Part shown: positions 1 to 6,235 of the stretch, one piece after another | Layout of the letters: each line of letters begins with the position of its first letter | How positions within the stretch are numbered: the stretch's first letter is position 1 | The notes under the pieces: model-generated | The model's input: the letters and a program-made list of their open reading frames with translations, nothing else | Databases searched by the model: none | What the model was told of the DNA's origin: nothing | IMG/VR virus record: IMGVR_UViG_3300017779_000198 | Span: 1 to 21,421 of that record | Length of the DNA: 21,421 nucleotides | Source of the DNA: a virus | Reading direction: 5' to 3' (one strand) | Translations under genes and position numbers: made by a program

Positions 1-341
1 GACCAACAAACTTGAGTAATTTACATATCAGACAAGCAAGCTATGACAGACAGACTATCGAGCTTGTAAGTTATAGCACGGTCGTAGCTTTAGGTAAGCT
101 AAACCCTACGAGCCATGACGCTGAGACTTTAGGTCATTTAGATATTTTTGACATGGTCAAGGACTCTAGCTGGTACTATACAGCACGTAAGTATTCGCCT
201 ACAACAAGCAAGCAAGTAACACGCTTTTTGAATACTGTATGCGGTGGACGTGCTAACGCTACTGAGGTAAAAGCTGAAGTATTCGACAAGGTCAATTCTT
301 TAATGTGGGAAATCGAATTTTTATCACTAGGGGGGTGCTAA
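1..341 (+). CDS. hypothetical early protein, 5' end cut by window edge
   Basis: The frame is open from the left window edge (codons from base 3) to TAA at 339-341, so the true start is probably outside the window; a TTG at 12 is only the first possible internal start. The visible protein is about 112 residues. The string KYSPTTSKQV near the middle recalls small phage proteins carrying a Y/F-SPTTSKH motif, whose function is unknown. No catalytic motif, signal peptide or membrane segment is seen. The next gene starts at the base after the stop codon, so the two are probably co-transcribed and coupled. The reading frame is secure; the function is not. Confidence 0.7.
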   Translation, partial: PTNLSNLHIRQASYDRQTIELVSYSTVVALGKLNPTSHDAETLGHLDIFDMVKDSSWYYTARKYSPTTSKQVTRFLNTVCGGRANATEVKAEVFDKVNSLMWEIEFLSLGGC

Positions 342-512
342 ATGAATAGACAGATAAAACGTGCTATGGACAATGATGAGTCATACGCTCAAAAAGTAGA
401 AGCTAATGAAGATTACGCAAAAGCTGAGTTATCAGCTAAGCGTATCACTAGGCTTCAATACATCATGATTATGCGAGATATAGAGAAAGGTATTTTGCCG
501 TATATCGACTAG
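342..512 (+). CDS. small hypothetical early protein (56 aa)
   Basis: An ATG immediately follows the TAA of the upstream gene, with a purine-rich AGGGGGG about 6 bases before it as a possible ribosome binding site. The 56-residue product (begins MNRQIKRAMDND, ends KGILPYID) is charged and probably helical, typical of small early phage proteins that modulate host functions, but I do not recognise a family. The last base of its TAG stop codon is also the first base of hammerhead ribozyme 1, so self-cleavage would cut the message 43 bases after the stop. It is a real gene by position, start signal and tight packing; the product role is unknown. Confidence 0.6.
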   Translation: MNRQIKRAMDNDESYAQKVEANEDYAKAELSAKRITRLQYIMIMRDIEKGILPYID

Positions 513-561
513 TTACACTGATGAGACTTCTATAGTCGAAACGCCGTGAGGCGTCTGTAAC
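512..561 (+). ncRNA. hammerhead ribozyme, type I (copy 1)
   Basis: All conserved core positions are present. Stem I is GTTACA (512-517) with TGTAAC (556-561). The core CTGATGA is 518-524. Stem II is GACT (525-528) with AGTC (534-537) and a 5-base loop TCTAT. GAAA is 538-541. Stem III is A541-T554 plus CGCC/GGCG closed by GTGA (546-549). C555 is the H17 nucleotide, so cleavage is predicted between 555 and 556. The open stem is stem I, which makes it type I. The 3' product would begin with a 27-base leader ahead of the ATG at 583. Two further copies in this window show compensatory changes in stems I and II, strong evidence that the fold is selected. Confidence 0.93.
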
Positions 562-577
562 AATTAACAAAGCGAGG
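559..577 (+). repeat. conserved early leader with GCGAGG ribosome binding site (copy 1)
   Basis: The leader reads AACAATTAACAAAGCGAGG and differs at one base from the copy at 801-819. It begins in the 3' strand of hammerhead stem I. GCGAGG at 572-577 is the probable Shine-Dalgarno element, 5 bases before the ATG at 583. Related leaders precede the genes at 826, 1807 and 2630, and an orphan copy lies at 1697-1719. Confidence 0.75.
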
Positions 578-582
578 ATATT

Positions 583-753
583 ATGCCTAAAACATACAGC
601 GTACAAGTAGACATTACATTTACAAAAAACCTTTACGATATTGAGGCTTCTAGCGAGGCTGAAGCTGAGAAAATAGCTGAAGAGCAAGCTTATGACCACC
701 ATAATGGGGAAGTCATAATTGGCACTCAAGCCGTAAACGTAAGCGAGGGATAA
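583..753 (+). CDS. small hypothetical early protein (56 aa)
   Basis: The ATG lies 5 bases after GCGAGG in the leader released by hammerhead ribozyme 1. The product (begins MPKTYSVQVDIT, ends QAVNVSEG) has a beta-strand-like start followed by an acidic stretch, ASSEAEAEKIAEEQA, that looks helical. This resembles many small phage proteins with a YxxEASSEEEA pattern and no known function. It is acidic, has no cysteine and no membrane segment. The TAA stop ends at 753 and hammerhead ribozyme 2 begins at the very next base, so the gene sits between two self-cleaving elements. Reading frame probable, function unknown. Confidence 0.65.
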   Translation: MPKTYSVQVDITFTKNLYDIEASSEAEAEKIAEEQAYDHHNGEVIIGTQAVNVSEG

Positions 754-803
754 GTTATACTGACGAGCTTTTAATAAGCGAAACGCCTTCGGGCGTCTAT
801 AAC
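754..803 (+). ncRNA. hammerhead ribozyme, type I (copy 2)
   Basis: Stem I is GTTATA (754-759) with TATAAC (798-803). The core CTGACGA is 760-766, with C at the variable position 7. Stem II is GCTT (767-770) with AAGC (776-779), loop TTAAT. GAAA is 780-783. Stem III is A783-T796 plus CGCC/GGCG, capped by a TTCG tetraloop (788-791). The cleavage nucleotide is C797. Compared with copy 1, stem I has a C-G to U-A compensatory change and stem II is rewritten with pairing kept. It starts directly after the stop codon of the upstream gene and would leave a 28-base leader before the ATG at 826. Confidence 0.94.
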
Positions 804-820
804 AATTAACAATGCGAGGT
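801..820 (+). repeat. conserved early leader with GCGAGG ribosome binding site (copy 2)
   Basis: AACAATTAACAATGCGAGGT, nearly identical to 559-577. GCGAGG at 814-819 stands 6 bases before the ATG at 826. It begins in stem I of hammerhead 2 and would be the 5' end of the cleaved message. Confidence 0.75.
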
Positions 821-825
821 AAAAA

Positions 826-1167
826 ATGCAAGTAATTAAATTATATCTACCTATGAAAGACAATGATGGTCATGACTTAATGTCTTTACATAATCACTTT
901 ATAGCGGACATCAAACAAGTTAGACAAAACGGAAACGTAGCTAGAATATCGGGCTTTACTAGGTTTCAAGCTGAGGGCTTCTGGTTTGACGGTGAGCAAG
1001 CTTATAAGGATGATATTAAAATATATGAGTTTCATGTAGAAAATAAACATTTCGGGGACGCTTCCGCATATCTATGGAATCAAGCCTATCAATTATGTAA
1101 TGATATGAACCAAGAATGTATCTACTTACAGCTTAACAATGATATTGAGTTAGTGAGGTATAAATAA
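826..1167 (+). CDS. hypothetical early protein (113 aa)
   Basis: The start is set by the GCGAGG leader 6 bases upstream. The 113-residue product (begins MQVIKLYLPMKDNDG) contains several aromatic residues (GFWFDGEQAY, SAYLWNQAYQ) and a mixed alpha/beta look, soluble, with no recognised motif. Its stop codon overlaps the next ATG by one base (TAATG at 1165-1169), so it is translationally coupled to the membrane protein downstream. In a cleaved message from hammerhead 2 it would be the first of three genes before the next ribozyme at 1720. Confidence 0.75.
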   Translation: MQVIKLYLPMKDNDGHDLMSLHNHFIADIKQVRQNGNVARISGFTRFQAEGFWFDGEQAYKDDIKIYEFHVENKHFGDASAYLWNQAYQLCNDMNQECIYLQLNNDIELVRYK

Positions 1168-1466
1168 TGAGTGACGAGCTAATTATAACAATAATGGGTC
1201 ACGTCGATAACGTGTTGCTGGCTGTGGGTATCTATTACTCACTAGCTAGCATTGAGCACTACATGGACGCCTATTTTACAAACTACAAAGCGTCACCTCA
1301 GGTGTTAGCGTGCATTTCAGGATGTCTAGCTAACACGATAAGTGACGGCGCAGGCTTCCTAGTTACTGGTAGCTGGGAATGGGCTTTGTGGGTCATGCTG
1401 GGGTGTCTATCAGGTATGCTAGTTATTCCAGTGCTAGAGTATATTAACAATAAAAAAGTGAGGTAA
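1167..1466 (+). CDS. small membrane protein (99 aa, about three hydrophobic segments)
   Basis: The product has hydrophobic stretches at roughly residues 5-28, 44-66 and 68-92, and ends in the basic tail NNKKVR, so it is probably an inner-membrane protein. No lipobox is seen. The family is not recognised; small early membrane proteins in phages can act in superinfection exclusion or host takeover, but nothing here shows which. The start overlaps the upstream stop by one base. Its last codons (GTG AGG TAA) supply the GAGG ribosome binding site of the gene at 1470. It looks richer in G+C than the gene after it, in line with a mosaic early region. Confidence 0.7.
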   Translation: MSDELIITIMGHVDNVLLAVGIYYSLASIEHYMDAYFTNYKASPQVLACISGCLANTISDGAGFLVTGSWEWALWVMLGCLSGMLVIPVLEYINNKKVR

Positions 1467-1469
1467 ATT

Positions 1470-1697
1470 ATGAAATATACAGATATGGGTAAAGAAGATA
1501 TTACTAAATATTCTTATGATGAGTTATCACTAAGAATTATGAATGATGAAGATGCTTATGAGGTGATTACTAAACCAAATGAATTAGTAAAACATGTAAG
1601 AGAAAATTATATTTATACTACTAGACAAATGGAAACATTATTGACTGATTGTTGGCACGACTATCAAGAGTCAATTAAATATGTAGAATTTTATTAA
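1470..1697 (+). CDS. hypothetical early protein (75 aa)
   Basis: The ATG follows GTGAGGTAAATT, in which GAGG from the end of the previous gene serves as binding site. The 75-residue acidic product (begins MKYTDMGKEDITKY, ends YVEFY) has no recognised domain. The gene is clearly more AT-rich than its neighbour at 1167-1466, with many AAT/GAT/TAT codons, which hints at separate ancestry. It is followed directly by an orphan copy of the early leader and then hammerhead ribozyme 3. Confidence 0.65.
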   Translation: MKYTDMGKEDITKYSYDELSLRIMNDEDAYEVITKPNELVKHVRENYIYTTRQMETLLTDCWHDYQESIKYVEFY

Positions 1698-1719
1698 ACA
1701 ATAACAACGAGGTAAAACA
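1697..1719 (+). repeat. orphan early leader, direct repeat of the one after ribozyme 3
   Basis: This 23-base element starts at the last base of the previous stop codon and matches 1784-1806 at 22 of 23 positions (difference A1707 versus G1794). It carries the AACAATAACA block and the CGAGG binding site but no start codon follows; instead hammerhead ribozyme 3 begins at 1720. It looks like a leader that has lost its gene, or the left copy of a duplicated cassette boundary. Confidence 0.8.
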
Positions 1720-1782
1720 GTACTACTGACGAGGATTGAATATCCGAAACCGCCAGCCAGTAATGTGCTGGTGGTCTAGTAC
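1720..1782 (+). ncRNA. hammerhead ribozyme, type I (copy 3, extended stem III)
   Basis: Stem I is GTACTA (1720-1725) with TAGTAC (1777-1782). The core CTGACGA is 1726-1732. Stem II is GGAT (1733-1736) with ATCC (1742-1745), loop TGAAT. GAAA is 1746-1749. Stem III is longer than in the other copies: 1749-1757 pairs with 1767-1775 (nine pairs, one G-U) around a nine-base loop. The cleavage nucleotide is C1776. Stems I and II differ in sequence from copies 1 and 2 but keep full pairing. Cleavage would leave a 30-base leader before the ATG at 1807. Confidence 0.93.
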
Positions 1783-1783
1783 A

Positions 1784-1806
1784 AACAATAACAGCGAGGT
1801 AAAACA
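1784..1806 (+). repeat. conserved early leader with GCGAGG ribosome binding site (copy 3)
   Basis: Carries AACAATAACA followed by GCGAGG (1794-1799), 7 bases before the ATG at 1807. It is the right-hand member of a direct repeat flanking hammerhead 3 (left copy at 1697-1719). Confidence 0.75.
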
Positions 1807-2067
1807 ATGAAGACAGTTAAACACATAGATAAGCCGAATGTATTACGTTCAAGCTTAAAAATAAGTTTATCCGACTATTCAGCACTTAAGTTAATTGATA
1901 TCTTAGAAATTGGGGGTATTGGTGAATCTAATATCGAGTGTATTAAAGATATTCTAGGGTTAAAGTACAAGCTTTATAAAGCTGAAGACGGTAATAAAAG
2001 TGTAATCCTTGAGATGAAAAACGGTAAGACTAGAGCACTGGGTGAGTTATCACAGCGAGGTAAATAA
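1807..2067 (+). CDS. hypothetical early protein (86 aa)
   Basis: The start is set by the GCGAGG leader. The 86-residue product (begins MKTVKHIDKPNVLRS, ends ALGELSQRGK) is basic and probably mixed alpha/beta; no family is recognised. The final codons (CAG CGA GGT AAA TAA) contain the binding site for the next gene, and the stop overlaps the next ATG by one base, so the pair is translationally coupled. It is the first gene on the message released by hammerhead 3. Confidence 0.7.
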   Translation: MKTVKHIDKPNVLRSSLKISLSDYSALKLIDILEIGGIGESNIECIKDILGLKYKLYKAEDGNKSVILEMKNGKTRALGELSQRGK

Positions 2068-2519
2068 TGGTAGACGTAACAAGTCGTAAGTATCTTGAAT
2101 CGTATTTTACAGATGAGGTTGACTCACCTGAGGATATACAAAATAAGATACTAATGGTCATGAAACAAGACGGTATCATGGAGCGTAATGAAGACGGTAA
2201 GATGACTGTATTCAAGAAGCGTCCACTACTGGCTTATCTTCGTATAGCCTTTCCTAATATCAAGCCTAGTGCTATCAATAGACAGCTTAATAATCTGTTT
2301 AAGGATGACGTGCTCAAGATATGGGACAAGTACAAAACTAAGCCGTATGTCATCAAGTCTAGGCAGTATGAGTCTAGGATGAGACGTGCGACCAGCAGAG
2401 TACAACGTAGTAAGACTGATATGCTCTTTGAGATACTCATGGGAGATGACCCAAGTAAACGCATGAGATATATCACTGACTGTATTGCTAATGGGGTTAC
2501 ACCTAACTTAGATGTATAG
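2067..2519 (+). CDS. hypothetical basic early protein (150 aa)
   Basis: The ATG overlaps the previous stop (TAATG), with GCGAGG 6 bases upstream. The protein is rich in Lys/Arg, with a clear basic run (residues about 104-117, RMRRATSRVQRSK) and predicted helices throughout; a segment around residues 55-85 (LLAYLRIAFPNIKPSAINRQLNNLF) could be a helix-turn-helix-like DNA-binding unit, but that is only an impression. No family is recognised. It is the last gene before the hairpin-containing gap at 2520-2629. Confidence 0.75.
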   Translation: MVDVTSRKYLESYFTDEVDSPEDIQNKILMVMKQDGIMERNEDGKMTVFKKRPLLAYLRIAFPNIKPSAINRQLNNLFKDDVLKIWDKYKTKPYVIKSRQYESRMRRATSRVQRSKTDMLFEILMGDDPSKRMRYITDCIANGVTPNLDV

Positions 2520-2552
2520 GTAGTAACAAGTAAGTATATATAGCTAGGGGAG

Positions 2553-2591
2553 ACAGGGGTTTACACTAATATGGGTACTTTAAACACCTGT
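2553..2591. promoter_or_regulatory. long imperfect inverted repeat / possible terminator, loop holds reversed promoter-like motif
   Basis: The arms ACAGGGGTTTA (2553-2563) and TAAACACCTGT (2581-2591) pair at 10 of 11 positions, with one G-A mismatch. On the + strand it is followed by TTCCTTATTT, a weak U-rich tail, so a terminator is possible but not classic. The 17-base loop contains, on the minus strand, AAAGTACCCATAT (2569-2581), identical over 13 bases to the intergenic promoter-like repeat at 3737 and 6234. It may be an early terminator, a processing site, or a leftward promoter. Confidence 0.45.
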
Positions 2592-2601
2592 TTCCTTATT
2601 T

Positions 2602-2620
2602 AACAATAACATAGCGAGGT
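2602..2620 (+). repeat. conserved early leader with GCGAGG ribosome binding site (copy 4, no ribozyme)
   Basis: AACAATAACATAGCGAGGT matches the leaders behind the ribozymes. GCGAGG lies at 2614-2619, 10 bases before the ATG at 2630. No hammerhead core is present upstream; the long hairpin at 2553-2591 occupies that place. Confidence 0.7.
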
Positions 2621-2629
2621 ATTATAAAA

Positions 2630-2971
2630 ATGATGATAGATAAACACGTTCTAAAACTATTAAAAGAACGCCTAAGAAATAAGAAGCTGAGACGTGTGTT
2701 GTCTCACTACGACTACATCAGAGAGTTAGACGGCTCGGATGATTTTCGAGGCTATATGCAACAGAACGAGTTAGACCCTATGTATGACACATACTGTCTA
2801 CTTAACTTTGGTTATGTGTATCCTATCTACTGGAATACAGGCGAGGGAGAAATAGAAATCTATGACTCACATGACGTAAAGGTAGATGAGAAATACATAA
2901 CAGGTACTGATAGTAATATTATAGATGAAGCTTTAGAGAACAGACAATTTAGTGGGGAGATAATGGAATGA
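2630..2971 (+). CDS. hypothetical early protein (113 aa)
   Basis: The start follows the fourth early leader; a second ATG at 2633 is equally possible. The product has a basic N-terminal helix (residues 3-23) followed by an acidic, aromatic-rich remainder. No family is recognised. Its 3' end overlaps the next gene by four bases (ATGA at 2968-2971), so the two are coupled. Confidence 0.7.
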   Translation: MMIDKHVLKLLKERLRNKKLRRVLSHYDYIRELDGSDDFRGYMQQNELDPMYDTYCLLNFGYVYPIYWNTGEGEIEIYDSHDVKVDEKYITGTDSNIIDEALENRQFSGEIME

Positions 2972-3450
2972 ATATATTTATATTAGACAGACATCCACGT
3001 ACCTGTGCTCAATATCATTGCGACAAACATGTCGTCAAGATGATACTCGAGACAGCTCAGATGATGTGCACCGTACTCAATGAGGTAGGATATGAGACGC
3101 CTTACAAGTCTACTCATCCTAAACATCCATGTACGCTGTGGCTCAAGGAGTCTAGGAATAATTATTTATGGACTAGACAACTAGCTAAGGGACTCAATGC
3201 TGAGTACAAGTTACGCTATAACAAGACTGACAATCATAAGTCATGGGACGTTATAAAAAGCTTACCAGCATTACCTAAAGAGTTACCACTTAAGGACTTA
3301 ACTGACTTTCCACAAGCCATGCCTGACCAGTATAAACATACTGACCCTGTCGTAGCATATCGTACGTACTACAGACAGGACAAGCGGGACTTTGCTACGT
3401 GGAAACTAGCAACACCTATATGGTGGAATGACAACACATACACATACTAA
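2968..3450 (+). CDS. conserved phage protein of unknown function (CDKHVVKMILE motif)
   Basis: The 160-residue product begins MNIFILDRHPRTCAQYHCDK and continues with HVVKMILETAQMM. It then has a KSTHPKHPCTLW segment and ends with QAMPDQYKH, VVAYRTYYRQDKRDFATW and a Trp-rich tail. I recognise this conserved pattern (NIFILD start, CDKHVVKMILE, THxxHP, W-x-xxN, Y-R-x-YY) from marine myovirus and podovirus genomes, where it is carried as a protein of unknown function. The conserved Cys, His, Asp and Lys near the start suggest an enzyme active site, but that is inference. GGGGAG before the start supports ATG at 2968. Confidence 0.8.
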   Translation: MNIFILDRHPRTCAQYHCDKHVVKMILETAQMMCTVLNEVGYETPYKSTHPKHPCTLWLKESRNNYLWTRQLAKGLNAEYKLRYNKTDNHKSWDVIKSLPALPKELPLKDLTDFPQAMPDQYKHTDPVVAYRTYYRQDKRDFATWKLATPIWWNDNTYTY

Positions 3451-3465
3451 CAAAGGAGAATAACT

Positions 3466-3717
3466 ATGAGTGAACTAACAATAGAACAATTAAACAATGA
3501 CACACCAGCTAACAAGTCACCTGTAGGGTGGAATCCAGTAAGAGAGAGACACTACAAACAATTCTTAAGGACTCTTGACTGGCATGACTTCGGTAAGATT
3601 GACGCAGTACGCCGCCACATGTATGAGACTTGGATAACTAAGGGTGTACATCCTAATGACCTAAAGAAACCATATCATGTGGGTAAGAATGAAAAGGACT
3701 ATGGGTCTGAGTTTTAG
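3466..3717 (+). CDS. hypothetical protein (83 aa)
   Basis: It follows AAAGGAG with good spacing. The product (begins MSELTIEQLNNDT) contains a His/Trp/Arg-rich middle (RERHYKQFLRTLDWHDFGKIDAVRR, given here in parts) and ends KDYGSEF. No family recognised. It is the last gene before the RNA polymerase promoter region. Confidence 0.65.
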   Translation: MSELTIEQLNNDTPANKSPVGWNPVRERHYKQFLRTLDWHDFGKIDAVRRHMYETWITKGVHPNDLKKPYHVGKNEKDYGSEF

Positions 3718-3720
3718 GTT

Positions 3721-3734
3721 TCCTACTTGTAGGA
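3721..3734. other. perfect short inverted repeat beside the RNA polymerase promoter motif
   Basis: TCCTAC-TT-GTAGGA is a perfect 6-base-pair inverted repeat with a two-base centre, ending three bases before the AAAGTACCC motif. It could be a small hairpin or an operator for a dimeric protein. It is not followed by a U tract. Confidence 0.4.
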
Positions 3735-3736
3735 CT

Positions 3737-3755
3737 AAAGTACCCATATAAGATA
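3737..3755 (+). promoter_or_regulatory. candidate phage RNA polymerase promoter (copy 1)
   Basis: AAAGTACCCATATAAGATA lies in the 67-base gap before the RNA polymerase gene and is repeated exactly at 6234-6252, with variants at 7907 and 16812. The core G-Y-ACCC-R-TA resembles the published promoter of marine cyanophage Syn5 RNA polymerase (GGGCACCCGTAA as I recall it). If it is a promoter, the polymerase gene would be under its own positive control. Confidence 0.6.
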
Positions 3756-3784
3756 CCAATACACAATTAACCTAAGGAGTATAC

Positions 3785-6235
3785 ATGGTAGAGATATTTA
3801 AAAATATAAAAGAGTACGCTGATGAGTTAGACCATGAGGCGGAGATGATTAAGCTGGGTAAACAGCGGGTCAATAAGCGTAGGGTCTCTCATGTCCAGCG
3901 TGAAGAGGAGTCAGTGACCAGCTATGGTAAAGTCATGGTGGCTAATACCATACGACCACTGGCACAAGCCATACAGGACTATCTTGAATCTAATGCTGAC
4001 GCTAAGGGTCAGCCTGAGAAAGCTTTTATTAAGCTAAGAGAGATAGAGCCTGAGGTGTCAGCCATGATATGTGCTAAGCATGTCATCAATACTATCACTC
4101 AGCATAAGCCATTGACGGCTACGAGTATTGCATTGGGTGGTAAGATTGAGACTGAGACATCTCTTCGTAACTTTAAGAACCTAAACCCTGAGCTGTTTGA
4201 CGCAGTCAAGAATGACTTAGACAAGCGTTCATGGAACTACGCATACAAGAGACGTAAGCTAAAGGAATCAGCTAAGCGTGACAACGTGGCTATGTGGGAA
4301 GAGTGGACTACGGAAGAGAAGCTACACACAGGCATGAGACTCATTGAGTTTATGCAGTCAGCTACAGGTATGATTGAGTTTGGACTTGAGGTTATCAATC
4401 GCAAGCGTACTAAGATAATCAAGCAGACAGCTAAGACTAGAGAGTGGATACAAAATAGAAATAACTTTAATGAGCTATTGAATCCTGAGTACCTACCAAC
4501 TGTCATGCCACCTAGAAACTGGGAGACAGTCACAGGTGGTGGATACTGGACGAAGGAGTTACCTGAACTAGACTTAGTCAAACAAAAGAATAAGTTATTC
4601 AAGCGTGAGCTAGAGAACTTTGATATGCCTGAAGTATACAACGCAGTTAACCGTATGCAGTCGACTGGCTTCAGGGTTAACAAGTTTGTACTAGATGTAA
4701 TGAAGCACGCTTGGGACAATGGTATTGCTATGGGTGGTATGCCACCAATTAAGAACATGGAGATACCTAACAAGCCACATGACATTGACACTAATGAGGA
4801 AGCACGTAAGGAGTGGAAGAAACAGGCTGTCATCTGTCACACTGAGAACTCTAGGATGTTTAGTAAGAGATTACTATACGCCAAGATACTATGGGAAGCT
4901 GATAAGTTTAAAGATTATGACAACATATACTTTCCCTTGCAGTTAGACTTCAGAGGTAGAGCCTATTGTGTCCCAGCATTTCTAAACTATCAGGGAATCA
5001 ATGGTGCTAAGGCACTGTTAGATTTTTCTCATGGTAAAGAGATAACCGAAGACAACAGTGGTGGCTTTTGGTTAGCCGTACACGGTGCTAACGTGTGGGG
5101 TAATGATAAGATTACTCTCGAACAGAGAGCAGAGTGGTCTATGGACACCACCAATATGCAGATGTTTCGTCGCATAGTCCAAGACCCTATCGTCAATCGA
5201 GAATGGGAAGAAGCTGACTCGCCTTTTCAATTCCTCGCTTGGTGTAAAGAGTGGGTTGAGTTTCAAGATACAGGCTACGGCTATGTATCACACTTGCCTG
5301 TCTCGATAGACGGTAGCTGTAATGGGTTACAGTTATACTCGCTAATGTTACGTGATGAGACAGCTGGTAAGCTGGTCAATGTTGTCCCTAGTGATACACC
5401 ACAGGACATCTACCAGCTTGTCGCTGACTCAGTAATAGAGAAACTGAAACAAGATAAGCTTGAGGGCAAGCCTTATGCACACGCATGGTTAGAGTATGGA
5501 ATCAAACGTAGTACCACTAAGCGTAGCATTATGACTATATGCTATGGGTCTACGAGATACTCATGCACTGACTTTGTAGTAGAAGACTTGACCAAGCGTA
5601 AAGATAAGGGGGAAGAACACCCGTTCAAGACTGATGTATTCAAGCCAGCTATTTATTTAGCTGGAGTGATATGGGATAGCATTGGAGACAATCTGACATC
5701 AGCTCGTATGGGTATGGACTACCTACAAAAGATAGCTAAGGTTGTATCCAAAGAGCAATTACCTATACATTGGATAACACCTGTCGGCTTTCCTGTCTAT
5801 CAATCTTACCCTGAAATGAAGAGCAAGAGAGTCAAGACCATGTTACTCGGAGAGGTTATCAAACCTAGAGTAAACTATGAGACTGACAAGACAGACAAAC
5901 TACGTATGAGTAATGGTGTCGCACCTAACTTTGTACACTCACTCGACTCGGCAGCTATGATGAGGACAGTTAACATTGCATATGAAAATGGTATAAGAAA
6001 CTTTTGTAATGTGCATGATAGCTTCGGAACTACAGCGGCAGATGTAGAGATGTTGAGTAGTGCATTGAAGGAAGCATTTATTCAAACGTTTACAGAAACG
6101 GATGTACTTAAAGAGTTTAAGGAAGATGTCAAAGCACAGCTACCAGTGGAACTACATGAAGAGTTACCTGAAGAATTAGATAAGGGTAACTTGGACATTG
6201 AGAAGCTGAGAGAGTGTGACTTTTTCTTTGCATAA
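3785..6235 (+). CDS. T7-like single-subunit DNA-directed RNA polymerase
   Basis: This 816-residue protein (T7 enzyme 883) transcribes the middle and late phage genes. The catalytic set is complete: FRGRAY (389-394), PVSIDGSCNGLQ with catalytic Asp509 (T7 D537), KRSTTKRSIMTICYG with Lys579 and Tyr587 (T7 K631, Y639), APNFVHSLD (713-721) and NVHDSFGT with Asp745 (T7 D812). The C-terminus DFFFA matches the T7 foot DFAFA. In the promoter specificity loop, Arg682 matches T7 R746, but T7 N748 is replaced by Lys684, so T7 promoters should not be recognised. This agrees with the absence of T7-type promoters and the presence of AAGTACCC repeats. AAGGAG stands 5 bases before the ATG. It is shorter at the N-terminus than T7. 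Confidence 0.97.
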   Translation: MVEIFKNIKEYADELDHEAEMIKLGKQRVNKRRVSHVQREEESVTSYGKVMVANTIRPLAQAIQDYLESNADAKGQPEKAFIKLREIEPEVSAMICAKHVINTITQHKPLTATSIALGGKIETETSLRNFKNLNPELFDAVKNDLDKRSWNYAYKRRKLKESAKRDNVAMWEEWTTEEKLHTGMRLIEFMQSATGMIEFGLEVINRKRTKIIKQTAKTREWIQNRNNFNELLNPEYLPTVMPPRNWETVTGGGYWTKELPELDLVKQKNKLFKRELENFDMPEVYNAVNRMQSTGFRVNKFVLDVMKHAWDNGIAMGGMPPIKNMEIPNKPHDIDTNEEARKEWKKQAVICHTENSRMFSKRLLYAKILWEADKFKDYDNIYFPLQLDFRGRAYCVPAFLNYQGINGAKALLDFSHGKEITEDNSGGFWLAVHGANVWGNDKITLEQRAEWSMDTTNMQMFRRIVQDPIVNREWEEADSPFQFLAWCKEWVEFQDTGYGYVSHLPVSIDGSCNGLQLYSLMLRDETAGKLVNVVPSDTPQDIYQLVADSVIEKLKQDKLEGKPYAHAWLEYGIKRSTTKRSIMTICYGSTRYSCTDFVVEDLTKRKDKGEEHPFKTDVFKPAIYLAGVIWDSIGDNLTSARMGMDYLQKIAKVVSKEQLPIHWITPVGFPVYQSYPEMKSKRVKTMLLGEVIKPRVNYETDKTDKLRMSNGVAPNFVHSLDSAAMMRTVNIAYENGIRNFCNVHDSFGTTAADVEMLSSALKEAFIQTFTETDVLKEFKEDVKAQLPVELHEELPEELDKGNLDIEKLRECDFFFA

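Noticed and set aside
2532-2556. TATATATAGCTAGGGGAGAC, reminiscent of the end of a T7 promoter (CTATAGGGAGA)
   Set aside because: Similarity is limited to the initiation region; the specificity part does not match and it is not repeated before other genes.
4237-4833. 198-codon open frame on the minus strand
   Set aside because: Antisense to the RNA polymerase gene; composition and lack of start signals mark it as a shadow of the + strand codons.
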